64,000 nt of DNA from Actinopolyspora mzabensis (lineage in GTDB: Bacteria > Actinomycetota > Actinomycetes > Mycobacteriales > Pseudonocardiaceae), in contig NZ_FNFM01000002.1 of assembly GCF_900101095.1 (NCBI RefSeq), positions 248,001-312,000 on the forward strand. The letters run 5' to 3'. How positions within the stretch are numbered: the first letter of the stretch is position 1; each line of letters opens with the position of its first letter. Positions 42,736-52,398 of this stretch are shown here, piece by piece. Below the pieces are notes generated by a model, which searched no databases, was not told the origin of the DNA, and saw only the letters and a list, made by a program, of their open reading frames with translations. Made by a program: the position numbers and the translations under genes.

Positions 42736-44907
42736 TCACTCCCCGCGCGAGGTGTCCTCGTCCGCGGTCACCACCGCGAGCGACTGTTCCAGATCGACGG
42801 TCTGTCCGGCCGTGACGCGCACCTCGGTGACGGTGCCGTCGACCGGGGAAACGACGGTGTGCTCCATCTTCATCGCCTCGACCACGAACAGCGGCTGGCC
42901 GCTCGCCACCCGCTGCTCCGGTTCGACGTTGCTGACCAGCACGGTTCCCGGCATCGGGCTGACCACCGCCCCGTCGGCGGCGCCGGTGTCGCGGGCCGCG
43001 TCGGCCAGCAGGGTGTGCTCGGTCAGCGCCCAGTGAGCACCGCCCGCGGCGAGGTGCACGGTGTCGCCGCGCACCACGTGGTCGTAGCGGTGGGTGTGGT
43101 CGTCCAGCGTGACCGTGAGGGACCGACCGGCGCGGTGGGCGCGCAGCCGGTGTCGGGACAGCTGCTCACCGCCGGGATCGACCACCACCTCGGCCGCGCC
43201 GGAACCGCCCCGCAGCCACACCGTGGTGCGGTCGCCGTCCACCGCGAACCGCCAGTTCATCCACCCCGGCGCGCCGAGCCGCCAGCCCGCCAACGTGTCC
43301 CAGGGGTCTCCGGACTCGGTCGCGGTCTCCTCGGCCAGCAGCAGCGCCGCGGCGGCGGCGATCAGCACGTGCTCCGGGGGACGCTCGCGCGCGCCCTCGG
43401 TGCCGACGAGATTCGCCAGCTCCCGGTCCACCAGGCCGGTGTCCAGCTCGCCGGAACGCACCTCGGGCCGACCGAGCAGCGCGCGCAGGAAGCCGAGGTT
43501 GCTGACCGGCCCCAGCAGCGAGGTCTCGGCCAGCGCGCCGTCGAGCCGACGCAGCGCCTCGGACCTGTTCGGGGCGTGGGCTATCACCTTGGCCAGCATC
43601 GGGTCGTAGTCGGAGCCGACCACGCTGCCCGTTGCGACACCGGAGTCCACCCGAACACCGGCCCCGCCCGGCTCGCGGAGGTACAGGATCTCGCCACCCG
43701 TGGGCAGGAAGCCGCGTGCCGGGTCCTCGGCGTAGACGCGGGCCTCGACGGCGTGCCCGGTCATGCCCAGCTCGTGCTGGTCGTAGGGGAACGGCTCACC
43801 CTCAGCGATGCGGACCTGCCACGCCACCAGGTCGATTCCCGCCCCCTCCTCGGCAGGTCGGGTTCCGGCCCGATCGGGCAGCACGGTGACCAGCTCGGTG
43901 ACCGGGTGCTCCACCTGCAGCCGGGTGTTCATCTCCATGAAGAAGAACTCGTCCGGGCGGTCGGCGGAGACGATGAACTCCACCGTGCCGGCGCCCACGT
44001 ATCCGACGGCTTTGGCGGCGTCCACGGCCGCGCCGCCGATCCGCGCTCTGGTCGCGGCGTCCAGCAGTGGGGACGGGGCCTCCTCGATGATCTTCTGGTG
44101 GCGGCGCTGCAGGCTGCACTCCCGCTCGCCGAGGTGGATCACGTGGCCGTGGGAATCGCCCAGGATCTGTACCTCGATGTGGCGCGGGCGCGTCACGAAC
44201 CGCTCCACGAACATGGTGTCGTCGCCGAAGGCGGCGCGGGACTCCCTGCGGGCCGCTGTGATGGCCTGGTCGAGCTCGTGCTCGTGGTGCACCAGCCGCA
44301 TCCCCTTGCCGCCGCCCCCGGCGGAGGGTTTGAACAGCACCGGCAGCCCGGTGTCCAGCGCCGCGCGGCGGAGCTCCTCGTCCGTGGCCCCTTCCTCGGC
44401 GCTGCCCGGCACCAGCGGAACACCGGCATCGGCGACCGTGCGCTTGGCGCGGATCTTGTCGCCCATGGACTCGATGGCGCTCGCCGAGGGGCCGATGAAC
44501 ACCAGTCCCGCCTCGGCGCAGGCGGCGGCGAAGGCAGCGCTCTCGGACAGGAAGCCGTATCCGGGGTGAACGGCTTGGGCACCGCAGAAGACTGCGGCTT
44601 CGACCACGCGGTCGACGTCCAGGTAGCTCTCGGTCGCCGCCCGTGGGCCGATGCGCACGGCGGCGTCGGCCTCGACGACGTGTCTGGCGGTGGTGTCGGC
44701 GTCGCTGTGGACCGCGACCGCGCGGATCCCCAGCTCGCGCAGGGTGCGGATGACGCGTACCGCGATTTCGCCGCGGTTGGCGACCAGCACGGTGTCGAAG
44801 CGCCGCATCCCATGCGACTCGTTCTCCGGTCGGCCGGGCCGTTCCTGTGGGCTCGCTGCCTGGGGGGTCACTGCCTGCCGGGTTGGTGACGGCTGGTTGT
44901 CGGCCAT
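42736..44907 (-). CDS. accA1: Acyl-CoA carboxylase alpha subunit (biotin carboxylase plus BCCP)
   Basis: A 723-residue fusion of biotin carboxylase and biotin carboxyl carrier. The first 450 residues have FDTVLVANRGEIAVRVIRTL, the ATP-grasp Gly-rich loop GGGGKGMRLV and EMNTRLQVEHPVTE with catalytic residues. A middle BT-type domain links to the C-terminal carrier, where biotin is attached to Lys in VVEAMKMEH (about residue 683). With the beta subunit it carboxylates an acyl-CoA, likely methylcrotonyl-CoA. The ATG at 44907 has GGAGG seven bases upstream. Confidence 0.95.
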   Translation of the reverse strand: MADNQPSPTRQAVTPQAASPQERPGRPENESHGMRRFDTVLVANRGEIAVRVIRTLRELGIRAVAVHSDADTTARHVVEADAAVRIGPRAATESYLDVDRVVEAAVFCGAQAVHPGYGFLSESAAFAAACAEAGLVFIGPSASAIESMGDKIRAKRTVADAGVPLVPGSAEEGATDEELRRAALDTGLPVLFKPSAGGGGKGMRLVHHEHELDQAITAARRESRAAFGDDTMFVERFVTRPRHIEVQILGDSHGHVIHLGERECSLQRRHQKIIEEAPSPLLDAATRARIGGAAVDAAKAVGYVGAGTVEFIVSADRPDEFFFMEMNTRLQVEHPVTELVTVLPDRAGTRPAEEGAGIDLVAWQVRIAEGEPFPYDQHELGMTGHAVEARVYAEDPARGFLPTGGEILYLREPGGAGVRVDSGVATGSVVGSDYDPMLAKVIAHAPNRSEALRRLDGALAETSLLGPVSNLGFLRALLGRPEVRSGELDTGLVDRELANLVGTEGARERPPEHVLIAAAAALLLAEETATESGDPWDTLAGWRLGAPGWMNWRFAVDGDRTTVWLRGGSGAAEVVVDPGGEQLSRHRLRAHRAGRSLTVTLDDHTHRYDHVVRGDTVHLAAGGAHWALTEHTLLADAARDTGAADGAVVSPMPGTVLVSNVEPEQRVASGQPLFVVEAMKMEHTVVSPVDGTVTEVRVTAGQTVDLEQSLAVVTADEDTSRGE

Positions 44908-45013
44908 GTCCTTGCCTCCGAGGGGGCCACCGGGGTTCGGGTGGCCGTGGTCGTGTCGGCGGGGTCGTGTGGGCGGGATCTCCGCCGGTCGGCACGCCTT
45001 CCGGGTGCTTCGG

Positions 45014-46627
45014 TCACATGCGGAACACGCCGTTCTCCACCTGCTCCAGCGGGGCGTTCGCCGCCACCGACAGCGACAGCCCGAGCACGTCCCTGGTCTG
45101 CTTCGGGTCGATCACGCCGTCGTCCCACAGCCTGGCCGTGGAGTAGTAGGGGTGCCCCTGGTGCTCGTACTGCTCCCGCACCGGCTGCTTGAACTCCTCC
45201 TCGTCGGCCGCCGACCAGTGCTCGCCGCGTTCCTCGAACTGGTCGCGGCGGACGGTGGCCAGCACCGAGGCGGCCTGCTCGCCGCCCATCACCGAGATCC
45301 GGGCGTTCGGCCACATCCACAGGAACCGCGGGGAGTAGGCCCGGCCGCACATGGAATAGTTGCCCGCACCGAACGAGCCCCCGATGACCACGGTCAGCTT
45401 GGGGACGCGGGCGCAGGCCACGGCGGTGACCATCTTGGCGCCGTGCTTGGCGATGCCCCCGGCCTCGTACTCCTTGCCCACCATGAAGCCCGAGATGTTC
45501 TGCAGGAAGACCAGCGGGATCCGGCGCCGGTCGCAGAGCTGCACGAAGTGGGCGCCCTTGAGTGCCGACTCGCCGAACAGGATGCCGTTGTTGGCCACGA
45601 TTCCCACGGGATGTCCGTGGATCCGGGCGAAGCCGGTCACCAGCGTTGTGCCGTACTCGGCCTTGAACTCGGAGAACCGGCTGCCGTCGACCACGCGGGC
45701 GATGACCTCGCGCACGTCGTACGGGGTGCGGCTGTCGGTGGGCACCACGCCGTAGAGCTGCTCGGGATCGGCGGCGGGTGCCTCCACCTCGGCGACCTGC
45801 CACGGCCGTTCGGGCGCGGGCGGCAGGGTGCTGACGATGGAGCGCACCATGCGCAGCGCGTCGGCGTCGTCGGCGGCGAGGTGGTCGGTGACGCCGGAGG
45901 TCTGGGCGTGCAGCCTGCCGCCGCCGAGCTCCTCGGCGGTCACCTCGGCACCGGTCGCCGCCTTCACCAGCGGGGGCCCGCCCAGGAAGATGGTCCCCTG
46001 CTCGCGGACGATCACGGCCTCGTCGCTCATGGCGGGGACGTAGGCGCCACCGGCGGTGCAGGAGCCGAGCACCGCCGCGATCTGGGGGATGCCGCGTGCG
46101 GACATGGTGGCCTGGTTGTAGAAGATCCGGCCGAAGTGCTCCCGGTCCGGGAAGACCTCGTCCTGCTTCGGCAGGAAGGCACCGCCGGAGTCGACGAGGT
46201 AGACGCAGGGCAGGTTGTTGTGCAGCGCCACTTCCTGGGCGCGCAGGTGCTTCTTGACGGTGACCGGGTAGTAGGTGCCGCCCTTGACCGTGGCGTCGTT
46301 GGCGACGATCACGCACTCCCGCCCGGATATCCTTCCGATGCCGGTGATGATCCCGGCGGCGGGCGCCTCGTCGTCGTAGAGCCCGTGCGCGGCCATCGGG
46401 GACAGCTCCAGCAACGGGGAGCCGCGGTCCAGCAGCGTTTCCACCCGGTCGCGCGGCAGCAGTTTGCCGCGTTCGACGTGGCGGCGCCTGGTCTTCTCCG
46501 GGCCGCCCGCCCGGACCCGTTCGAGGCGGGTGTTGAGGTCAGCCACGAGTGCGGTGTGTTCCGAGGCGTAACGCTCGTAGGACTCGGCCGTGGGGTCCAC
46601 GTTGGTGGACAGCACCGGTGCATCCAT
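45014..46627 (-). CDS. accD1: Acyl-CoA carboxylase beta subunit (methylcrotonyl-CoA carboxylase type)
   Basis: A 537-residue carboxyltransferase with two crotonase-like domains. [40 protein letters not shown] and [14 protein letters not shown] form the N-terminal CoA pocket; [20 protein letters not shown] and [19 protein letters not shown] the C-terminal biotin pocket. These match methylcrotonyl-CoA carboxylase beta (AccD1, Rv2502c) rather than propionyl-CoA carboxylase. The product would be methylglutaconyl-CoA in leucine breakdown. The gene is divergent from a TetR regulator. Confidence 0.93.
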   Translation of the reverse strand: MDAPVLSTNVDPTAESYERYASEHTALVADLNTRLERVRAGGPEKTRRRHVERGKLLPRDRVETLLDRGSPLLELSPMAAHGLYDDEAPAAGIITGIGRISGRECVIVANDATVKGGTYYPVTVKKHLRAQEVALHNNLPCVYLVDSGGAFLPKQDEVFPDREHFGRIFYNQATMSARGIPQIAAVLGSCTAGGAYVPAMSDEAVIVREQGTIFLGGPPLVKAATGAEVTAEELGGGRLHAQTSGVTDHLAADDADALRMVRSIVSTLPPAPERPWQVAEVEAPAADPEQLYGVVPTDSRTPYDVREVIARVVDGSRFSEFKAEYGTTLVTGFARIHGHPVGIVANNGILFGESALKGAHFVQLCDRRRIPLVFLQNISGFMVGKEYEAGGIAKHGAKMVTAVACARVPKLTVVIGGSFGAGNYSMCGRAYSPRFLWMWPNARISVMGGEQAASVLATVRRDQFEERGEHWSAADEEEFKQPVREQYEHQGHPYYSTARLWDDGVIDPKQTRDVLGLSLSVAANAPLEQVENGVFRM

Positions 46628-46704
46628 CTCGCTACCCGTACCTTCCGTTCGGGCGCGGCCGCGCCGGGAAACGCCGGTGGGCGCTCACGGGCACGACCAA
46701 TGTA

Positions 46705-46734
46705 GTTAATGATCGTTAACGTAGCGATGTTAAC
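46705..46734. promoter_or_regulatory. Operator-like GTTAAC half-sites between accD1 and tetR
   Basis: GTTAA (46705-46709), GTTAAC (46715-46720) and GTTAAC (46729-46734) stand at regular spacing; the first two form GTTAA-N6-TTAAC. The cluster lies between the divergent start codons, 35-65 bp before tetR, where a repressor could control both genes. Confidence 0.5.
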
Positions 46735-46768
46735 GCTGACTAACCAGTTTCGTCTAGTATCGGATCCG

Positions 46769-47389
46769 ATGTCGAACGAGACCCCCGACGGAACCGGACG
46801 TGGCGGTGCCACGTCGAGACGTGAACAGCTGCTGAGCGCGGCCGCGGAACTGTTCGCCCGCTACGGGTTCCACGGAGTCGGCATAGACGACATCGGCGCT
46901 GCGGTCGGAATCTCCGGACCCGCGCTGTACCGGCACTTCCGAGGTAAGGACGCGATGCTCGGCGAGATGCTGACCGGCATCAGCGAACGGCTGCTCCACG
47001 GCGGGCGAGCCAGAACGGTGGACACCCCCGACCCGCTCGCCGCGCTCGAAGCCCTGGTCGCCTGGCACGTGGAGTTCGCGCTGACGAACTCGGCGCTGAT
47101 CACGGTGCACCTGCGCGACCTGGACAGCCTCGCCGAACCCGATCGCCACCGGGTCCGCGAACTGCAGCGCGGCTACGTCGAGGTCTGGGTCGACACCCTG
47201 CTGCAGTGTCGCCCCGAGCTCTCCGAGCACACCGCGCGCGCATCCGCCCACGCGGTACTCGGGCTGATCAACTCGACCCCGCACAGCGCGCGACTCGACC
47301 CCACGAGGATGTCGGAACTGCTGCACCGGATGGCGATGAACGCGCTGCTGGCCGACCGGCGGAACGGCGCCGGCACCGACGGGGTGTGA
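46769..47389 (+). CDS. TetR-family regulator of the acyl-CoA carboxylase operon
   Basis: A 206-residue TetR regulator. The DNA-binding domain (about 18-65) has SRREQLLSAAAELFARYGFH and VGISGPALYRHFRGKDAMLG. The helical C-terminal domain is of the AccR/FadR-like type (LLQCRPELSEHTARASAHAV). TAGTAT precedes the ATG by 8 bp, so the mRNA may be leaderless. It is divergent from accD1 and the same arrangement occurs in M. tuberculosis (Rv2506/Rv2502c region), so it probably represses the leucine-breakdown genes. Confidence 0.88.
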   Translation: MSNETPDGTGRGGATSRREQLLSAAAELFARYGFHGVGIDDIGAAVGISGPALYRHFRGKDAMLGEMLTGISERLLHGGRARTVDTPDPLAALEALVAWHVEFALTNSALITVHLRDLDSLAEPDRHRVRELQRGYVEVWVDTLLQCRPELSEHTARASAHAVLGLINSTPHSARLDPTRMSELLHRMAMNALLADRRNGAGTDGV

Positions 47390-47463
47390 CGGCCGGTCCG
47401 GGCACTTCGGTGCGGCGAGCCCGGCGGGCGGGAGACCAGGAGAAGGAAGCTGTTGAGCCGGAT

Positions 47464-48264
47464 CTAGGCAACCGCGGCGCCGTCCACCGTGGTCGTCACA
47501 CCGTCGACCAGGAAGCAGTACAACCCGGTGATCCCGGCCGACTCGGGCAGCGGCTCCTCGTAGCGGAACACCGCGTCCGGCAGGTCCAGGCCCTCGCCAC
47601 GCACCGACCGATAAGTGGCGGTCCCCTTGTAGGGGCAGACCGTGGTGGTGGCGCTGGTTTCCAGCAGCTCGGTGCGCACGTCCTCGGCGGGCAGGTAGAA
47701 CCGGTTGGGCAGCCCAGTCTCGGACAACAGCCTGGCCCGGGCGCTCTCGGCCAGCACCACACCGCCACTGCTCACTCGGACGTGACGTGCGGTTTTCCGG
47801 ACGTCCACCCGGTGATAAGGATCGCGGAGGTGCCCGAGCACCTCCTCTTCCTCGTCCAGCCACTGGTCCATCGCCCCCCAGCTGACGGACAGGTGCCCGG
47901 CCAGCCAGGACGCCTCCTCGAGGGGAGCGGGATAGCCCCACACCGCGCTCTCCGCGACCCAATCGCCCACCCGCACCGACCGGTACTCCGCATCGCCCTT
48001 GAACGGGCAGTGCGTGTGCCGCGTACTCGGCTCGAGCAGTTCCGCACGAACGTCCTCGACCGGCACGTAGAGCTGCGGCAGCAAGTTGCTCTCGTGCAGC
48101 AACTTGCCTCGCGAACTGTCCAGCACGGTCTCCCCCGCGAACCTCGCCCGCACGCGCCGCGGGAAGTCCTGCCAGAGCAGTCGGTGCGCGGGTCCCTCGA
48201 TGCGGTAGTTCACCGTTTCCGGCGGCCTGCTGGTGAGCGGACCGCCGCCCAGGGTAAGAGCCAC
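47464..48264 (-). CDS. Tandem DUF427 protein
   Basis: A 266-residue soluble protein with two copies of DUF427, a small beta-tent fold. Repeat 1 has YVPVEDVRAELLEPSTRHTH then CPFKGDAEYRSV; repeat 2 has YLPAEDVRTELLETSATTTV then CPYKGTATYRSV, so they align closely and probably arose by duplication. The CP(F/Y)KG turn is the family hallmark. The role is unknown, perhaps ligand binding. The GTG at 48264 has GAGG 8 bases upstream. Confidence 0.88.
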   Translation of the reverse strand: MALTLGGGPLTSRPPETVNYRIEGPAHRLLWQDFPRRVRARFAGETVLDSSRGKLLHESNLLPQLYVPVEDVRAELLEPSTRHTHCPFKGDAEYRSVRVGDWVAESAVWGYPAPLEEASWLAGHLSVSWGAMDQWLDEEEEVLGHLRDPYHRVDVRKTARHVRVSSGGVVLAESARARLLSETGLPNRFYLPAEDVRTELLETSATTTVCPYKGTATYRSVRGEGLDLPDAVFRYEEPLPESAGITGLYCFLVDGVTTTVDGAAVA

Positions 48265-48564
48265 TGCGATAACCTCGAACTCTCTCGGAAGTCGTTTCGT
48301 GCCCGGCCCCCGGCCGGGTGGACGAGCGGGAATCACCGAGTCGAGCCACCACCTCGGGCACCGATCCGCCGCTTCCGATGGCCCACGGGATGAACGTGGC
48401 AGGTCACCCCGTCGCTCCCACACCGGTGACAACACTCCCCACTCGCAGCATGCTCCCGGAGCGCAGCAACATCAACCCATCGGGTTAAGAACACGTTTTG
48501 CGAGGTGACGACAGCGGCGCAAGACTGGACGGGTTCGGCCGCCGAGCCGAGGGAGGCAGGCAGG

Positions 48565-50268
48565 ATGGCTACGCCCGACGCACAGCCCACACCCGTCCCG
48601 ACGCGCGCATCCGGCCGCCAGCGGGCCAGGAAGGGTTCGGTGCTGATCGCGCTGACCCACACCACCGATCCGAAACGGATCGGCGTGCTCTACCTCTCCA
48701 CCGCCTTCACGTTCTTCCTGATCGGCGGGCTGATGGCGATGTTCATCCGCGCCGAACTCGCCGCACCCGGTATGCAGGTGATCTCGCAGGAGCAGTACAA
48801 CCAGCTGTTCACCATGCACGGCACGATCATGCTGCTGCTGTTCGCCACGCCGATCCTGTTCGGGTTCGCCAACGTGATACTGCCGCTGCAGATCGGCGCG
48901 CCGGATGTGGCCTTCCCCAGGCTGAACGCGTTCTCCTACTGGTTGTTCCTGTTCGGCGGCATAACCGTGATCGCGGGTTTCCTCGCCCCGGACGGTCCGG
49001 CCGACTTCGGCTGGACCGGCTACCCACCGCTCTCGGGGTTCAGCGTGGGGATCGGGGGCAACCTGTGGATCACGGGTCTGATCGTCTCCGGCCTGGGCAC
49101 GATCCTCGGCGCGGTCAACATGATCACTTCGGTGGTCTGCATGCGCGCGCCCGGCATGACCATGTGGCGGATGCCGATCTTCACGTGGAACATCCTGGTC
49201 ACCAGCCTGCTGATCCTGATAGCCTTCCCGATCCTGACCGCCGCGCTGTTCGGCCTGCTGGCCGACCGGCACCTCGACGCCCACGTGTTCGACCCGGCCA
49301 ACGGCGGTGCGGTGCTGTGGCAGCACCTGTTCTGGTTCTTCGGCCACCCCGAGGTCTACATCGTCGCGCTGCCCTTCTTCGGCATCATCACCGAGATCCT
49401 GCCGGTGTTCTCCCGCAAGCCGCTGTTCGGCTACACCGGGCTGGTGTACGCCACCTGGGCCATCGGGTTCCTGTCGGTGCTCGTCTGGGCACACCACATG
49501 TACGTGACCGGGGCGGTGCTGCTGCCGTTCTTCTCCTTCACCACGTTCCTGATCGCGGTGCCCACCGGGATCAAGTTCTTCAACTGGATCGGCACCATGT
49601 GGCGCGGCCAGCTGACCTTCGAGTCACCGATGCTGTTCAGCGTCGGCTTCCTGGTGACCTTCCTGTTCGGCGGGCTGACCGGTGTGCTGCTGGCCTCACC
49701 ACCACTGGACTTCCACGTCTCGGACACCTACTTCGTGGTGGCGCACTTCCACTACGTGCTGTTCGGCACGATCGTGTTCGCGGTGTTCGCGGGCATCTAC
49801 TTCTGGTTCCCCAAGATGACCGGCCGGATGATGGACGAGCGGCTGGCGAAGGCGCACTTCTGGCTGACCTTCATCGGCTTCCACACCACGTTCCTGGTGC
49901 AGCACTGGCTGGGCAACGAGGGGATGCCCAGGCGTTACGCCGACTACCTGCCCACCGACGGGTTCCTCACGCTCAACGTGATCTCCAGCGCCGGGGCGTT
50001 CCTGCTGGGGGCCTCGATGCTGCCGTTCCTGTACAACGTGTTCAAGAGCTACCGGTACGGCGCGCAGGTCCACGTGGACGACCCCTGGGGACACGGCAAC
50101 TCGCTGGAGTGGGCGACCTCCTGTCCGCCGCCGCGGCACAACTTCTACGAGCTCCCCCGGATCCGCTCCAGCCGGCCCGCCTTCGAACTGCACTACCCGC
50201 ACATGTCGGAGCGCATGGCGCTGGAGGCCCACGTGACCGGCCCCAGGCCCGAGCGCCGCAAGGAGTGA
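48565..50268 (+). CDS. ctaD: Cytochrome c oxidase subunit I
   Basis: A 567-residue heme-copper oxidase subunit with twelve membrane helices. Heme a and a3-CuB ligands are in [26 protein letters not shown] (His and the cross-linked Tyr), AHHMY and [11 protein letters not shown]. It is the catalytic subunit of the aa3 terminal oxidase, reducing oxygen and pumping protons. The ATG at 48565 (GGAGG eight bases upstream) is preferred to the GTG at 48505. As in mycobacteria, the gene stands apart from the ctaC/ctaE cluster. Confidence 0.96.
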   Translation: MATPDAQPTPVPTRASGRQRARKGSVLIALTHTTDPKRIGVLYLSTAFTFFLIGGLMAMFIRAELAAPGMQVISQEQYNQLFTMHGTIMLLLFATPILFGFANVILPLQIGAPDVAFPRLNAFSYWLFLFGGITVIAGFLAPDGPADFGWTGYPPLSGFSVGIGGNLWITGLIVSGLGTILGAVNMITSVVCMRAPGMTMWRMPIFTWNILVTSLLILIAFPILTAALFGLLADRHLDAHVFDPANGGAVLWQHLFWFFGHPEVYIVALPFFGIITEILPVFSRKPLFGYTGLVYATWAIGFLSVLVWAHHMYVTGAVLLPFFSFTTFLIAVPTGIKFFNWIGTMWRGQLTFESPMLFSVGFLVTFLFGGLTGVLLASPPLDFHVSDTYFVVAHFHYVLFGTIVFAVFAGIYFWFPKMTGRMMDERLAKAHFWLTFIGFHTTFLVQHWLGNEGMPRRYADYLPTDGFLTLNVISSAGAFLLGASMLPFLYNVFKSYRYGAQVHVDDPWGHGNSLEWATSCPPPRHNFYELPRIRSSRPAFELHYPHMSERMALEAHVTGPRPERRKE

Positions 50269-50310
50269 GTAGCACGACCGCGGGGCGTTGCCGCGAGCGC
50301 CGTTTCCGGG

Positions 50311-50916
50311 TCAACCGCGTTCCACTGCGGCTCCCTCGGAGTCCTGCTCCTCGCTCGCCGCGTTCGGGACCGGCATCTCCACCCCCGCTTCCTCGAAGCG
50401 GGAGGGGTGCGACCTGTTGTTGGACAACGGCTGCACCTTGTTGCCGGTGCTGGAGACACAGCCCTTACCCGGCGAAGCCCGGCACACCGGGCACTTGACC
50501 TGCAGCACCTGCCGTCGGGCCTTGATGTCCTGAATCGCCTCGTCGGGATCCTGTCCCTTGGCTTCCAGCAGCGCGGCGGTGGCCCGTTCCCAACCGCGCA
50601 GCGACTCGGCAGCCGAGGGACGAGGCTTGGACTTGATCTCCGCGCTCTCGGCCTTCTGGATCTGCTGGTTGCGGTACTCCACCCACTCCCGGTGGATCAC
50701 GCTGGTGGAAATCGACACCGAGTTCCTGCGGTAGTGCTCCACCACCACGGACTTGGCGAAGTCGGCGGGGACGTCTCCCAGCGCCGCCGCCCACGACTCC
50801 GCGGTCAGATCGGCCTTGCCCTGCTGCTGTTCGGTCTTGGGGTAGGCGAACCCCTCGAAGGACCTGTCGTAACTCGCGGCGAGTTGGAACAGCTCGGGGA
50901 GTTCGTAGGTTTCCAT
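50311..50916 (-). CDS. Zinc-finger protein, partner of the HTH protein
   Basis: A 201-residue protein. The C-terminal part has CPVCRASPGKGCVSSTG and, further on, NNRSHPSRFEEAG, a Cys/His cluster of the short zinc-finger type common in actinophage and plasmid proteins. The N-terminal half is helical (FAKSVVVEHYRRNSVSISTS). The ATG overlaps the TGA of the upstream gene, so they are co-translated. I do not know the function; a role in mobile-element replication or its control is possible. Confidence 0.7.
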   Translation of the reverse strand: METYELPELFQLAASYDRSFEGFAYPKTEQQQGKADLTAESWAAALGDVPADFAKSVVVEHYRRNSVSISTSVIHREWVEYRNQQIQKAESAEIKSKPRPSAAESLRGWERATAALLEAKGQDPDEAIQDIKARRQVLQVKCPVCRASPGKGCVSSTGNKVQPLSNNRSHPSRFEEAGVEMPVPNAASEEQDSEGAAVERG

Positions 50917-51983
50917 CAGGCTTCCTCCTCGTCCTGCGGGCCGTCGATGTCGATGACCGAGTCGTTCTCGGTTTGGTCGTGCTCGACCTTCTCGCGCATC
51001 CGCCGCTTGTTCTGGGCGGCCACGTAGTGTGCCTGTCTGGGCAGGTCGAAGGCTCGGCGACCGAAGGCGGGCTCCGGGAGACAGTCGGGGCACTTGCGCA
51101 GCCTCCCGTCGCTCTGCTCGATGTAGCCGCTGTCGCATCCGGCATTACCACAGTGCCCCGGCAGGGGGCGGGTGGACGCGCCGACCGCCTTCTCCTTCGA
51201 GTCCGGCAGCGAGAGGTGCCTTGCCCGGGGATTCGCGCGCTCGGCCGGTGGTTCCTTGGCGACGGCGGTGCTCGACGAGGAGCCGTCGTAGACGTCCCGC
51301 GCCGAACGCTGCAACGCCTCCCCGTAGCACTCGGAGAACCTGCTCGGCGAGGTCTTCTTGTCGCGCCAGATGTTGAGCGCCGCGATGAGGTCTCCGGTGT
51401 TGGCCAGCGGCGACATCTCGCGCTTGGCCCTGATCTCGCCGGCCAGTCGTTCCAGGATCCGGTCGGGTATCGGGTTCTTCTGCTGTTCGGCCCACTGCCG
51501 GACCAGGCTCTCCGTGCTCATGGTGTTGCCGGAACCGCCGTTCGAACCGGACCCGCCGTTCGAACCGGAGCCGCTGCCGGAGGCCGACCCGTTGTTGGCT
51601 CCCGCCCCGCCACCGGAGCCGGAACCGGTGTTCACCCCGGAAGGACGCTCGGTTTCCCGCGGGACCGTCGACCTGGCCACCGGGGCCGTGGCCTCCTTGG
51701 CCAGCGCGGTCCGTTCGGCGGGAGCGACGGCACGAGCGTGCAGGGTCCACTGCACCCCGGTCTCCGCCGAGGCCCCGGTCAACCAGCCGTAGCGCTCCAG
51801 CTCGGCGATCACCTCTATGGGATCCGACGCCCCCGCGGAGGCCAGATCACTCAACCGCACCCGCCCCTTGGCCTGGATGAGTGTGAAGGCCGCTCTGGCC
51901 TGCAGGCTCATGGAGTTGTCCTGAGCCAGTTCGGCCGGGACCGCTATCCACCCGTCCCAGCCGGCAGACAGCGCACCATCCAT
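50916..51983 (-). CDS. Helix-turn-helix protein with C-terminal zinc-cluster
   Basis: A 355-residue protein. Residues 1-85 have a winged-helix look (ARAAFTLIQAKGRVRLSDLA). A Gly/Ser/Asn linker (about 125-155, coded by repetitive DNA at 51530-51600) follows, then a helical section (SPLANTGDLIAALNIWRDKK). Near the end CGNAGCDSGYIEQSDGRLRK with a second CPDC pair looks like a zinc knuckle. The layout resembles plasmid or phage replication-associated proteins, but no identity is recognised. Operon partner: the zinc-finger gene downstream. Confidence 0.65.
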   Translation of the reverse strand: MDGALSAGWDGWIAVPAELAQDNSMSLQARAAFTLIQAKGRVRLSDLASAGASDPIEVIAELERYGWLTGASAETGVQWTLHARAVAPAERTALAKEATAPVARSTVPRETERPSGVNTGSGSGGGAGANNGSASGSGSGSNGGSGSNGGSGNTMSTESLVRQWAEQQKNPIPDRILERLAGEIRAKREMSPLANTGDLIAALNIWRDKKTSPSRFSECYGEALQRSARDVYDGSSSSTAVAKEPPAERANPRARHLSLPDSKEKAVGASTRPLPGHCGNAGCDSGYIEQSDGRLRKCPDCLPEPAFGRRAFDLPRQAHYVAAQNKRRMREKVEHDQTENDSVIDIDGPQDEEEA

Positions 51984-52398
51984 CGAACGACCCCTCCATC
52001 GGTGTCACACGCCGTGCTCGGACAAGGCTATACCGCCCGGCGGCACCCCCGGACAGCGTGCGCCGCCCCCGTGCGAAGCCGTCGAGCCCGCCGCGTGGGA
52101 GGCGTTTCGGGAGGCTTTTGGACACATTTGGACACATTGAGTGGCTCGCCTGCTCTTTTCGGGTGGAACCACCCTCGTCCCGAAGTGGCGCCCTTCATAA
52201 TCGATGCAGGAACAGACCCCGCGCACTGTAGCGTTATCTCTGCGGGTCGCGTGAACAGGCGCCACCCGACCGGGCAAGGAAGCCCACGCATCGATCGACC
52301 GTTCCCGATCTCTTGACCGTGGCCGCGAAACCGGAAACACCGGCTCGCGTCCACCGAAACACGTCGGCGTGTCCGCGTTACACCGCAAGGAGAAAGCG
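51984..52398. other. Divergent region between the HTH operon and the MFS gene
   Basis: These 415 bp hold the promoter regions of two divergent transcripts, a 10 bp direct repeat at 52117-52136, and otherwise no gene. Confidence 0.5.
52117..52136. promoter_or_regulatory. Direct repeat of TTTGGACACA
   Basis: Two adjacent 10 bp copies, spaced one helical turn apart, lie 134-153 bp upstream of the HTH gene. They could be an operator for that protein. Confidence 0.35.

Noticed and set aside
42670-44889. Long plus-strand frame over accA1
   Set aside because: Antisense shadow of a clear acyl-CoA carboxylase gene.
44651-46705. Long plus-strand frame over accD1
   Set aside because: Antisense shadow; the minus-strand gene has all family motifs.
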